NCBI RefSeq assembly: GCF_037392515.1
Contig: NC_090291.1
Location: forward strand, 19,570,001 to 19,634,000
From: Haliotis asinina
Lineage: Eukaryota > Mollusca > Gastropoda > Lepetellida > Haliotidae
DNA length: 64,000 bases
Direction of reading: 5' to 3'
Below are positions 44,001 through 52,999 of this stretch, one piece after another; the stretch's first letter is position 1; each line of letters begins with the position of its first letter. The position numbers and the translations under genes are program-made. A model generated the notes under the pieces. The model worked only from the letters and a program-made list of their open reading frames with translations. It ran no database searches and was not told where the DNA came from.

Positions 44001-47000
44001 GCCAGAGATTCAGTCAGTTAGTCAGCTAGAGAATAAGTCAGTCAGTCAGTCAGTAAAAAAACCAGTGGTCAGTCATAGAGTCAGTCTTTTACTAAGCAAG
44101 TCGGTCAGTAAGCTAGTCAGTCAGTCAGAGAGTCAGTCTGTAAGAGAGTCACACAGTAAGAAAGTCAGTCAGTCAGTGAGAGTCAGTCAGTTAGAGAGTG
44201 AGTCAGTACGTCATTCATTAAGGGAGGCAGTCAGTCAGTCAGAGAGTTAGTCAGAGTCAGTCAGTAAGAGAGCTAGTCAGCCAAACAGAGAGTGAGTAAG
44301 TCAGATGAGTCAGAGTCAAACAATCAGAGAGACATTCAGTCAATCAGTCAAACAATCAGAGAGACAGTCAGTCAATCAGAGTCAAACAAGCAGAGAGACA
44401 GTCAGTCAATCAGAGTCAAACAAGCAGAGAATCAGTCAGTCAGAGAGTCATTCAGAAAGTCAGTCGGTCGGAGTCATTCAGAAAGTCAGTCATCAAAATA
44501 TATATTTACCTGTGCAAGCTACGGTTGGTGTGCCTGTGTATCCACTCGGACATGAGCAAGAGAAGGTACCAATTGTGTTGGTACATATTGCAGCTGTACC
44601 ACAGTTGTTAGTTCCTGTAGTACACTCATTGATATCTGAAAGTGCATTCCAGAATACCATTGATTTTTACATACAATTTGTTTTGTGTACACGAATATCA
44701 ATCTCACACTTAATTTAACTATTCATTATGGATATGCCATTAATCAAGAGTTCGCTAAAAACCACCATCGAGTTGATTGTTTTAAAAAAGGCCCCGTCGG
44801 GCTGTACAAACGATGGGACAATTCATAGATCGCTGATAACAACCACCGAGTTGATTGTGTCAAAACAATTCCACGTCAGGCTGTAGAAACGATGGGACTA
44901 ATACCATACATAGGTTTGATATCAAATCCAAGTTTGACGTAAGTTAGAAATATCTTCCGCGGAACTTTATAGAACCATTTGTAATATCCTTAACTGGAAC
45001 ATGCCGCATATGTACAGATGTGAAAGTATATTACTGATGTAACTTTATAATTCATTTGGTGTTTTTTTTTCACCTATGCAGCTGAATCCGTCACCGCTGT
45101 AGCCACTGTTGCAGGTGCAGGTGTAGGAGCCAATAGTGTTTCCGCACGCGGCGTTGATGTCGCAGCCACCGTTGTTGGTGCTACATTCGTTTATATCTGA
45201 AAATAGATATTACTGCTGCATTTATCCTATCTACCTTATACAAAAGTTATCAAACCAGACGACGAAAGACGTCATAACATAAATTTGCGTTTAACGCACG
45301 TTGAATGCATTTTTAAATGTAATGTACTGTGACGAAAACATTTGATGAAAATTTCATTTTCGACTTGCACCATGATATCCAGTTGTTCCTCTTGAATACG
45401 ACTGGCCTTAGTCTGCATGTGTTTCCAGTAAGTCTTACATTTAACATTGACAGCCGTCTTCTCCTTTGCGCCATAAGGAATTTGTCTCTTAGAAAAGTGC
45501 CAGCGATGAGGTGGGGACTCCATTCCAACATTACTATTATGTCTTTTGTCAAGTTTTTAAATAGAAGACATACATACTTTTCAGAGATTTCATGTTTTCG
45601 AAACCTGCATTCTTTTGCTCTTCAGTATATTTGATGATGTGTAATTAACACATGCATGTCATACAATCAGAATTATCCTATGAACGATGCTTTCAACTCC
45701 AATTTCTCAACATGGAAATTGTTTATTGGATTCATTCGGTCAGCCAGGTCACCTTACATCAATACTGCGTCAGCTATGTTTCCCAGCGAAATTGCTGAAA
45801 CGGTCTTGCCTTGCAAACATGACAAAGAAAACAATAATATGGAAGTAAAAAGATCATTCTTATAATGACTATATTCCCCTCCCGAAATTACATGAATGGT
45901 TTCACATAATTCAGTTAACAGTTTCCACCGTACCCGTGCAGTTGAATCCATCGCCGCTGTAGCCATTGTTGCAGGTACAGGTGAAAGAACCGATGGTGTT
46001 ATCACACCGGGCGTTGCTGTCACAGCCACCGTTGTTAATGGTACATTCGTTTACATCTGAAAGTTGATGTTACTGTTGCATAATTTCATACATATAATGA
46101 AATCCAGGCAAAAACTAACGTAGTTATTTTATTGTTGCTGTACTCCCACGCAGCGAAACATTTACCAGCTACTGCCTGACAAGTACTAGATGAGCCACAA
46201 CCTGACAAATTACCCCATTTGCATATATGGGAACGTCCTACAGAACATTCCATTCAAACAAGAAGAAAACAGGTTGCCGTCTAAAACTAGAACAGTTCAA
46301 TTTCCTCGTGCAAATCGTGTCGAGATGGTGTTTTGCTGAAAAATATCGCTCAACGAGACACGTGTTAAACAATAGCGGTATTGATTTCACTCCACGGTCA
46401 GCATGTACTGCACGTGCTTAATCTGCCTGTAGCAACCAAGTATATTCGTCCAGATGACTTGCCCCGCCTGCTTGTCCCAGCGCGTCCACTGCACTGGCTC
46501 ATCTAATACTTGTCAAGCAGTACTTTACTTTACATCGACTTAATTTGAGACTAGTAGGCTGTGGTTAGCCATGGTTCATTTTACTGTGTATTTACGGTAT
46601 TTGTTTATGTTGGTTACCAAAAGTGTCATTTCAAACTAATGTTTACGCTGTTAAAACAAGCGAGTTTGAGAAACCGATTGTTTCAAGTTTGAAGATATAT
46701 GAATGAACCAAAAACTGGCTAAAACGTCATGTCTTGAATGAATGTGCAGCGAAATGTTTTTGAAATGTCATTACGATAATAACTGTAATCCCCAACTGAA
46801 AGTAACTTAATGATTTTGTATAATTCAGTCAAGAGTTTCTACCATACCTGTGCAGTTGAATCCATCGCCGCTGTAGCCATTGTTGCAGGTACAGGTGAAA
46901 GAACCAATGGTGTTATCGCACCGGGCGTTGCTGTCACAGCCACCGTTGGCGGTAAGGCATTCGTTTACATCTGAAAATCGTTTTTAGTGCGGTATTGTTT

Positions 47001-50000
47001 TAGTGAGCGTCCCCCAAGTGTTCGGTGAGACATGGGGGTTGTTATTTGTTTCACACTGCAGTCTCAATAGCTAAGTTACTTTACGAAATACCAGAAACTA
47101 ATTTCCCCCTAGCAGTTCAGTGGTTCATCAACACTGTAACTGTAGGTTGACGGTATTCGTTTATGTTTTCAACGGATGAGACGGACCCACAACATTTCTT
47201 TCTGACAAAGTGACAAAGCCGCTTTCCTTTTCAAGAGTCTGTGGACTAGACTATGAAAAGTGAAATCCTCCAAATAAACGCATGCAAAAGACCTAATTTT
47301 GTTGGTAAATATTTTTTCACCAAAATTTCTGCCTCAACTACTTGTGTGATTATTTCAAAGTTCCATTCTCTTCCAGTTATTTTTATTATTTTCTTGTGAT
47401 ATTGAATACTTTCTAGAAAATCAGTTTTCAAAATAGACAAAAATTGAAAGGAACCGCACCAGAAAAATGTAAACAATGAAATGTAAAATGTAAAAGTAAG
47501 TTTATAGTGCCAAAGGATGAACATCTACTTAAAACAATTCCATACAAATGACGATTTTGTTAAGTAAACAAAAATAATCATAGAGCTGAAGAAAGTTGAA
47601 TGAGCATTCAATTTCGATAATTGTTAATTAACACATACTTCAATATATGTGACTGTTTCACTGTTTCAAATAAGAGGCATCCTTCTTGCCGTCCATTTCT
47701 CGTCACAAATTGTCCTGCGTATAGTTCATCATTGAATTTCGGCTCTGCTTGTAGTAAACATCAACGTAGTTCTACTTACCAGTCTGTATACAACAGACGC
47801 CAAAATAACAGAGGAGGTTGTTGTTGAAGGGGGGATCCTTTTCCCAACCAGCTGGGCAAGCATTAGAGTAACACTTTCTAGCTGGATTGTTGAGTTGGCA
47901 CTCTGGAACAAGGATTATATTTAGAATGGAGATAAACGGACTGTGTTGGAAAACGAAATAATAATAGCTCTAAAGTTGATTAAAAACCGAATGCGTTGCG
48001 TTAGGTTTTAAATACAGAATGTAGAGCTATTATAATTTCGTGATATACGTCTGATTTTCCTACATAATACGTTTATCTCCATTCTACCATAACCGCGTTA
48101 TTCAGATTTTAAACAAATGCATAAAGTGTTGGAAAATCAAATGTATATAACGTGATTATATACCTCTGAATGACTTTGATTAACCAATCACAATCCAGTA
48201 TGTAGTGAAGTCATGGTAGAATACTTGTGTAATCACTCGTGAAAAGCCAAAGGCTCGGCTACACCGAGCAACACCTTATTAGACACTGACTTATTCAGTT
48301 ATAAATTTGTATGTGTACGTGTTTGTTTTGGGGGTTTGTTGTTGCTGTTTTGTTGTGGTTTGATTCTGGCTTTTTTTTTTGTTTATGTTTTCATTTTCCG
48401 GGGTAGGGGGTAGGTTTTTTCTTTTGCTTTTGTTTCTTATTTTGGAGTGGATGGGGGTTTTTTTAGTACCACGGTGTATTTTGAGGGGCGTGATTTAATT
48501 TCTTATAAAATCATTTCATTCATACAGAAATACGTATAGGTCAATGGGTAGTTCAATGTATCTTATGTTTGTACGTCTGACATCCGTTTTTAAGCATTGA
48601 ATTTTGAAGAATCTTTAGTACCGACCTCCTCGACATTATATATGTACAAGTAAAGATTTTAATCTTCTAGTATTCATCTGAGGTGGAGCAAGTTCACGGA
48701 CAGGTCTGACTCCTACTATTATGAGTAACTGGCATTGTCATTTTCATTGTGACTCGTGAAGATCAGGATTACAGCATGTCTTTCGTAAACCATGCTTGTC
48801 TGAAAGGTGACTAGCGGCTTCGGAAGACCAGATTCGCAAATATAGTTCATGACCATCATCTCACCCCAATCGGTGTTCATGATGTCAGTCACTCGTTTTA
48901 TAACGTAACTGACGTAATGAGATAGAGGAAATTCACACACATCTCGTAATATTAAAGTACACAGTCGGACAGGCTATCCTATTCTTGCAGCGAGCACTTG
49001 GTGTCATCACTATCTGAGAATGATTCATAAACACGTGTTTGTGAAATGATCGGCATTATACAGTGAACCTTTTTTCTATCACAGATTCTCTATTATCATG
49101 GAGTGTGTATTGTCGTTCATATTTATAATTAGTCACACATATTCATCCGGGTATCACCAAGTCCACTTTTCGGTAATTTCGGTGGAAAACTATTAGAAAA
49201 TATGAAATAGATGCAATAATTACTTTTGCGTTAGGGTACGACTAACAAGTTCATGCATCTGCTCGAAAATATTTGTTAACGTACAATTATTCTATGCTAT
49301 GATACTTGTAACAACATCATAACCAAACATATATTAAATAATGATATAAATGGAAAGGAAAGATCCTAAATAAAAATTGCCAAAGAGCGAGAGGCCAATC
49401 ATAAATGCAGCACTACGCATGAGGTAAATATTCATCATCTCTCATGTTTGCATACTTGTGGGGTTAGATGTTACTAAGCATATTCAAATACGATGGAAGA
49501 GGTGTGCGTGTGTGTACTCTAAGGGCGACTTATTTCGCCGCCTTGGGGCATAACAGTTTCTGTCAGACATGAAATGTTTGAACGACAAGATACCACCCTC
49601 TTCAATTAGGTTACTCCGTACAAGTACCTTATACCATACTGTAAAGTTGCTATCTTCTAAAGACAGAGACCTCTCACTGAAATACTCCCATGAGAATCCG
49701 CAGGTGATATATTATAACCGCTACATCGTGATTACTTTACCAGCGTCCTAATACTGCAGCAGCTTGGGCGCCGATATGTTTTTCCACACATGAATAGATA
49801 ATATAATTAATATGGATACAGCTTCGTTGCAATAGATGCGATGTTTTGGTGTAGAATGACTGCTTCACACATTGCACCCATGTGGGGAATCAAATCCGAG
49901 CGGACGCTTTAGCCACTAGACTACCCCACCACCCTGTTTCGGTGTCGATGCCAGTGCCATTATCAGCCAGAACATTGCCAGCACAAGTTAACAAGTTCTT

Positions 50001-51420
50001 TTAATAATTTTAAGAACTTTTCTAATCGTATTCGGGTAGAAAATTTGATTAACCACTAGAGATGTGACGATACAGAAACTTCACGATATGATACGTATCG
50101 CGATATCTTGGAACGATACAATACATTCGATACATATCATCATATGCTATTTTCAGTTATTTTCTGCAGAAACGTATAGTTTGACATCACGTGACAGTGT
50201 AAATATTGCCATAACCGTCAATTTCTTCTGACAATTAACAACTTTGCGATCAACGATACATATCACGATACGAAAAAAGTATCGATATACATGTATTTAG
50301 CGTTCGATAAAGTATCGCGATTATCGATACTACGATATATCGTCACAGCTCTTAGACTACTAAGCACTTACATTACTTTCAGCTAACACGTATCCATCCA
50401 AAGAGCGATTAATACATCGATACTTTTATTTGCTTTTAAATCATATTTGGCATGCGATGTTTTCACCTACATCCAGTTTTGTTGAATTGTTTGTGTAAAA
50501 CGTAACAGTTGATTTGAATTAATATTGTTCCTGAAACCTTAAAATGGGAGATACTCCTATAGATCGATAAGGCTGCACAATATATCCTGGATGGTGTCTG
50601 TATGATATGGATGTTAAATTGCCGTGTACGGCGTTAAAAACAATCTATAATTAAGGAAATAATAACGCGGCGCTTTGTTTGTTGTTTTGCGCGATCCCGT
50701 TAGTCGCCTCTTACGACAAGCATGGGTTACTGAAGATCAATTCTAACCCGGATATTCCCTGAGCAACAACGTGTATCCTTCCAACTTCAAACTTGGATAA
50801 GAACCAGTACAACTATATTTCTTGAACTTTTGGTTTGAATTACAGCAGTCGAACCAAATTATGATGTTAGAATTAATACATAAAATAGAAACTACACAGG
50901 TCTCTAAATACATCGGATATTGCAAATACATGTAGACTGTCACTCAAAATAATGAGTAATAATGCTTTACTATGCTTTATACCTTTGAAGCAGTAATGTC
51001 AAGTCTCTGCTGTCGTCGAAGATCGTATTAAAGTGATTATCGTTGTGAATCTTGGAATTGCTTGCAAGCTTGATAAAACATCAAAAGATAATAAATAATA
51101 ACATACGTGTTCGTTGTCCAGTGACAAGAAAGACCGTGGGAGAAGGCTCATATATCATATGAATATATTTTACATTCATAACTGTGGTAAAAACCTACAT
51201 AGTAAACCGTACATGTCTGCATCATGTAGTAAGTGTCAATTCCCTGTACAACTGTTTATTAAATAATGAGAGGATATCAGAACTTTTCCCCACTATAACA
51301 TCGATATTCTATTAAATACTTACGGCTTACACTCCAGATCAAATCCAGGGACTGGGAATTAACCGCCGTAATGAAGACACACAGCAGCCCCAAAACCATT
51401 CCTGAGTTGGTGGGCGCCAT
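29003..51420 (-). CDS. Gene 3: secreted multi-EGF serine protease homologue (918 aa, 20 exons, complete)
   Basis: Exons: 51420-51324 (signal, [20 protein letters not shown]), 47902-47780 (six-Cys module), thirteen EGF exons between 46970 and 34337, then 33786-33561, 32433-32216, 31310-31161, 30526-30375 and 29182-29003 (stop). All are GT-AG and the phases close exactly, giving 2757 coding bases. Residues ~74-610 are the EGF array and ~611-918 the S1-fold domain. The fold shows [40 protein letters not shown] and WIEQVIR. The triad is lost: TAAHC is TTAFA, DIAL is AFAL, and GDSGGP is GDFGGP (Phe862). The protein is predicted to be extracellular, Ca-binding and rod-like with a non-catalytic protease head. 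It resembles gene 2 with an EGF array inserted. Exact ends were set by frame and splice consensus, with no transcript to confirm them. Confidence 0.88.
29400..29525 (-). repeat. SINE family A, diverged
   Basis: GGGGCACCAGAGACGG, GCACTGTACCCGTGTGGGG and a gtgagt-like tail; the head is lost. Confidence 0.55.
29757..29870 (+). repeat. SINE family A, 5' truncated
   Basis: Starts at the B-box GGGGTTCGATTCCCCAC, then GTGAAGCCCATTTCTGGTGT and a short cactcact tail. Confidence 0.7.
30115..30335 (-). repeat. SINE-like family B in a gene 3 intron
   Basis: AGTTTTACGCCACACAGCAA to GCCGGATCTTCACGGGT, with most of the consensus present. Confidence 0.75.
30587..31143. repeat. 47-bp minisatellite in a gene 3 intron
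   Basis: About 11 units of ACAAGGTACTTATTGTAAcC followed by ACTAGATTCACATTATTCAA and CTCTTAC. Copies nearest 31143 are the most alike. The array starts just 18 bases inside the intron from the donor of exon 31310-31161. Confidence 0.9.
31845..32042 (-). repeat. SINE-like family B, diverged
   Basis: TTTTACGCCGTACCTAGTAC, TAATCGAGTCTGGACCAGAC and a degraded 5' end. Confidence 0.65.
33240..33503. repeat. SINE-like family B (-) abutting SINE family A (+)
   Basis: A B copy in reverse orientation stops at CAACTGGGATCGGG near 33360, where an A copy begins (AGCCTAATGGTTAAAGCATT) and runs to the actcactcac tail. A probably inserted into B. Confidence 0.7.
33907..34025. mobile_element. MITE family 2, copy 2 (119 bp, TA-flanked)
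   Basis: Same inverted ends and internal AGCGTTCATGTTTATG as 28299-28419. It lies in the gene 3 intron just upstream of the pseudoprotease exons. Confidence 0.75.
34530..34676 (-). repeat. SINE family A with poly-G tract
   Basis: Full-length reverse copy. The usual ccccc stretch has expanded to about 18 G at 34567-34584. Confidence 0.75.
34720..34990 (-). repeat. SINE-like family B, rearranged
   Basis: TAATCGAGTCTGGATCAGAC, CCAGTGATCAACAGCATGAT, then a second CCAGACAATCCGGTGA and TGGATCTTCTCGGGTG. Confidence 0.6.
35450..35655. repeat. Degenerate ~20-bp repeat
   Basis: Runs of acAATAAAACATGaCCgGGgA and acATGCCCTGAGA variants, next to EGF exon 35416-35297. Confidence 0.7.
36370..36690. repeat. 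~29-bp minisatellite
   Basis: About ten units of CTACACGCAGTATAAGGACA plus TACATACGT in an EGF intron of gene 3. Confidence 0.9.
36940..37230. repeat. SINE-like family B pair
   Basis: A plus-oriented copy (36940-37090) ends at GAGTACGGCGTTAAAA. A minus-oriented 5' part follows (37135-37230, GTTAGTCGCCTCTTAAGACA). The joint segment is duplicated at 50605-50760. Confidence 0.65.
38878..39068 (-). repeat. SINE-like family B
   Basis: CGTTTTACGCCGCACTCAAC to GAAGATCAATTCTTATCCGG. It starts inside the intron segment that is also duplicated near 41545. Confidence 0.7.
39483..39640 (-). repeat. SINE-like family B, internally deleted
   Basis: A gagtgagt tail, GGTGATCAACAGCATGAGCG and TACGACAATCATGGGTTACT; the tail-proximal third is missing. 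Confidence 0.65.
40000..40145 (-). repeat. SINE family A
   Basis: ATTTTACGCCGCCTTTAGCA to ATTACCCCACTGCCCC, full length and diverged. Confidence 0.7.
40468..40981. mobile_element. Inverted-repeat element, ~514 bp
   Basis: The left end AGTCTAACAAAACCTACCAG and right end (reverse complement AGTCTAACAAAACCTAGTAG) form imperfect inverted repeats of about 38 bases. A direct repeat CTGGGTTCGTTTT lies outside each end (near 40438 and 41031). A 119-codon plus-strand frame inside has no recognised motif. This fits a non-autonomous DNA transposon in an EGF intron. Confidence 0.6.
41610..42890. other. Unexplained intron sequence of gene 3
   Basis: No recognised exon, repeat or coding motif; only short chance frames. 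Confidence 0.4.
43150..43378 (-). repeat. SINE-like family B
   Basis: CAGTTTTACACCGCTGTCAG to GCCCTGATCTTCACAG, with nearly the full consensus. Confidence 0.75.
43919..44495. repeat. Degenerate (CAGT)n array
   Basis: Nearly 580 bp of imperfect AGTC/AGAG repeats end ~15 bases from the donor of EGF exon 44635-44510. The open frames here (e.g. 44305-44718) are low-complexity by-products. Confidence 0.9.
46172..46520. mobile_element. MITE family 1, copy 1 (349 bp, TA-flanked)
   Basis: Inverted ends begin CTGCCTGACAAGTACTAGAT and, from the right, CTGCTTGACAAGTATTAGAT, continuing to GAGCCA. TA lies on both sides. It interrupts a gene 3 intron segment whose uninterrupted relatives are at 38690 and 41351. 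No coding capacity. Confidence 0.8.
47780..47902 (-). other. Six-cysteine CPxG...CC module exon of gene 3
   Basis: It encodes C-x8-C-x4-C-P-A-G-W-x11-L-C-x4-C-C, phase 1-1. It lies directly after the signal exon, as in gene 2. An inverted-repeat element ends only ~20 bases upstream of its 3' splice site. Confidence 0.75.
47924..48084. mobile_element. Fold-back MITE (161 bp, TA-flanked)
   Basis: GAATGGAGATAAACG at the left end is repeated inverted at the right, as is CGAAATaATAATAGCTCTA further in. TA lies on both sides. Its left end is about 20 bases upstream of the 3' splice site of the gene 3 Cys-module exon. Confidence 0.7.
48745..48900 (+). repeat. SINE-like family B, diverged
   Basis: GACTCGTGAAGATCAGGATT, AACCATGCTTGTC and GGTGTTCATGATGTCAGTCA. 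Confidence 0.55.
49845..49936 (-). repeat. SINE family A, 5' half
   Basis: GCTTCACACATTGCACCCAT, GTGGGGAATC and the head AGCCACTAGACTACCCCACC. Confidence 0.65.
50057..50353. mobile_element. ~295-bp inverted-repeat element, possibly hAT-like MITE
   Basis: Ends GAGATGTGACGATA and (reverse complement) GAGCTGTGACGATA. The interior is rich in CGATA and TATCG. The end sequence recalls hAT elements, but I cannot define a clean 8-bp target duplication. Confidence 0.5.
50605..50760. repeat. Composite family B segment, second copy
   Basis: ~150 bp matching 37060-37225 across a B tail, a unique spacer (AATTAAGGAAATAATAACGC) and a reverse B head. Confidence 0.65.
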
Positions 51421-51474
51421 CTTGTTGTCTTGCCGTGCTGGAGAAACGCAAAGAACTAACCGTCATAAACTGAA

Positions 51475-51487
51475 ATATATATATATT
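51475..51487 (-). promoter_or_regulatory. Candidate TATA box of gene 3
   Basis: An ATATATATATAT run lies 55-67 bases upstream of the ATG at 51420. It could equally be a simple repeat. Confidence 0.35.
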
Positions 51488-51499
51488 CATTGAGTTTCG

Positions 51500-52650
51500 T
51501 ACGCAAATAATGCGTGCGAACTTAGGTACGTGGAAGCCACCCTGCTTAAACATGGATTCAATAGAGAACTTAAGTACATAGGCCCATGAGGTCACTGCGG
51601 GAGAATAGGTTGAAGGTGTAAAAGAGCTCTCGACGCTAGAAGCCTCCGCTTGAGGACCACCATTGGCATAAAGGGTTTGCTGTATTGACGATGAAACATT
51701 TGTAGAAAACTCACAAATGTTTTCAAATTTCTTAACACGTTCATTGTCGGTTCATGACGTCTCTGAAGACGTATCTTGAGTAAATTTAAGCACTAAAGAG
51801 TATTTCAGTTTTCAGTTTTCCCTGAATAGCTCTTAACAATGCAAAAAGTTTCAAATGTTGGTTCAAACACCTGTATAATATGATATGTATGCAAACAGTG
51901 ATATTTAATTTCCACAATAATGTACACTCGGGTGTGGGACGTGACCCTGGCACAGGACATTGGAAATATGACACGAAGTTGTCTACTAATAGTAACTGTG
52001 CTTTATTACGTCAGGCAATGTAAAAAGAATGTAAAAGCATTGTAAAAGAAGACCCGTCGGTCATATTACACGTCTTTGTATATCAGTGATTTCACATGAC
52101 AAGATCTTGAGTCACGGGTCATTTGTTACTGAACTTACGAAATTTCTTCGCCTTCAAAAGTTTGAGACGAATTGACAAAACTGAAAGCTACTGTCATTGT
52201 GATTATGAATACAATGTTTGAAATACAGGACGTTTTCAATGTTAATATTCATGTGACATTTGGGAAAATGACAGGTAGACACCCCATGGATATCACCTGT
52301 CACGTGCTTATCCGTTTCTTTATACATCTGAATCGGAATATCCTATGAATTGGCAACTTTAACACGAGGGAATGTGGCCAGTATGTTTAATGTCAAACTT
52401 CAAGTAAACCCGTATTCTCATATTATTCAGAAAATGGCCTTTCAGTAATTTATTGACTGGAAATGTAAATAAACCTGAACAGCCAATCATCCTCTTCTGT
52501 TGACTATTTATAAGTGCATGAGTATATTCATTTTTTCAAATGTAACAGAATTTGCCACTACCAGTTAGCTCGTATCTACCTCAGGGGTATTTGAAACAAA
52601 TTTCACATATTAGCAAAATAGTCAATAGAAATAATCGTCTCCTGATTGTA
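51500..52650. other. Intergenic, no gene seen
   Basis: No supported gene or clear repeat was found. Confidence 0.5.
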
Positions 52651-52839
52651 GCAAAGAACCACCCGATTCCGTTATTCGCCTTTTACGACATGCATATTCG
52701 CCTTTGTTGCAAGTATGGGCTGCTACCCATCTTCACTTTTGTTTTGAATTATTGACATGTGTAAGACAGAAATAAGCACCTTAATGCTTTTCAAGGTTAA
52801 ATAGTCACGGAGACTCTTCCGAAAGTTGTCGGGAACGGG

Positions 52840-52998
52840 GAATAGCCCAGTGGGTAAAGCGTTCGCTCGTCACGCCGAAGATCCGGGTTCGATTCCCCAC
52901 TTAGTACAATCTGTGAAGCCCATTTCTGGAATCCAACACCATGATATTGCTGGAATAATGCTAAATGAGATGTAGAATCAAACTCACTTACTCACTCT
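52840..52998 (+). repeat. SINE family A, well-preserved copy
   Basis: AATAGCCCAGTGGGTAAAGC, GTTCGCTCGTCACGCCGAAG, CCGGGTTCGATTCCCCAC and tail aactcacttactcactc. Confidence 0.85.
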
Positions 52999-52999
52999 T

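Larger units (their letters stand above)
34337..46970 (-). other. Array of 13 calcium-binding EGF-like exons in gene 3
   Basis: Transcript order: 46970-46848, 46056-45934, 45196-45074, 44635-44510, 43554-43432, 41244-41122, 39834-39709, 38574-38452, 37741-37619, 36890-36768, 36049-35924, 35416-35297 and 34465-34337. Each is phase 1-1, 120-129 bases, six cysteines, and starts D-[IV]-[NI]-E-C. The core is C-x-N-T-x-G-S-[FY]-x-C-x-C-x-x-G-Y, the cbEGF pattern with the hydroxylatable Asn. The exon at 36890 reads DIIEC and has lost the Asn of the first calcium ligand set. A subset with STNNGGCD shows recent internal duplication. Confidence 0.9.

Noticed and set aside
44305-44718. 137-codon frame in the CAGT-like array
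   Set aside because: Low-complexity repeat translation that runs antisense through an EGF exon.
52840-52998. tRNA-Asp gene
   Set aside because: The head resembles tRNA-Asp, but it continues into a SINE body found many times in the window.
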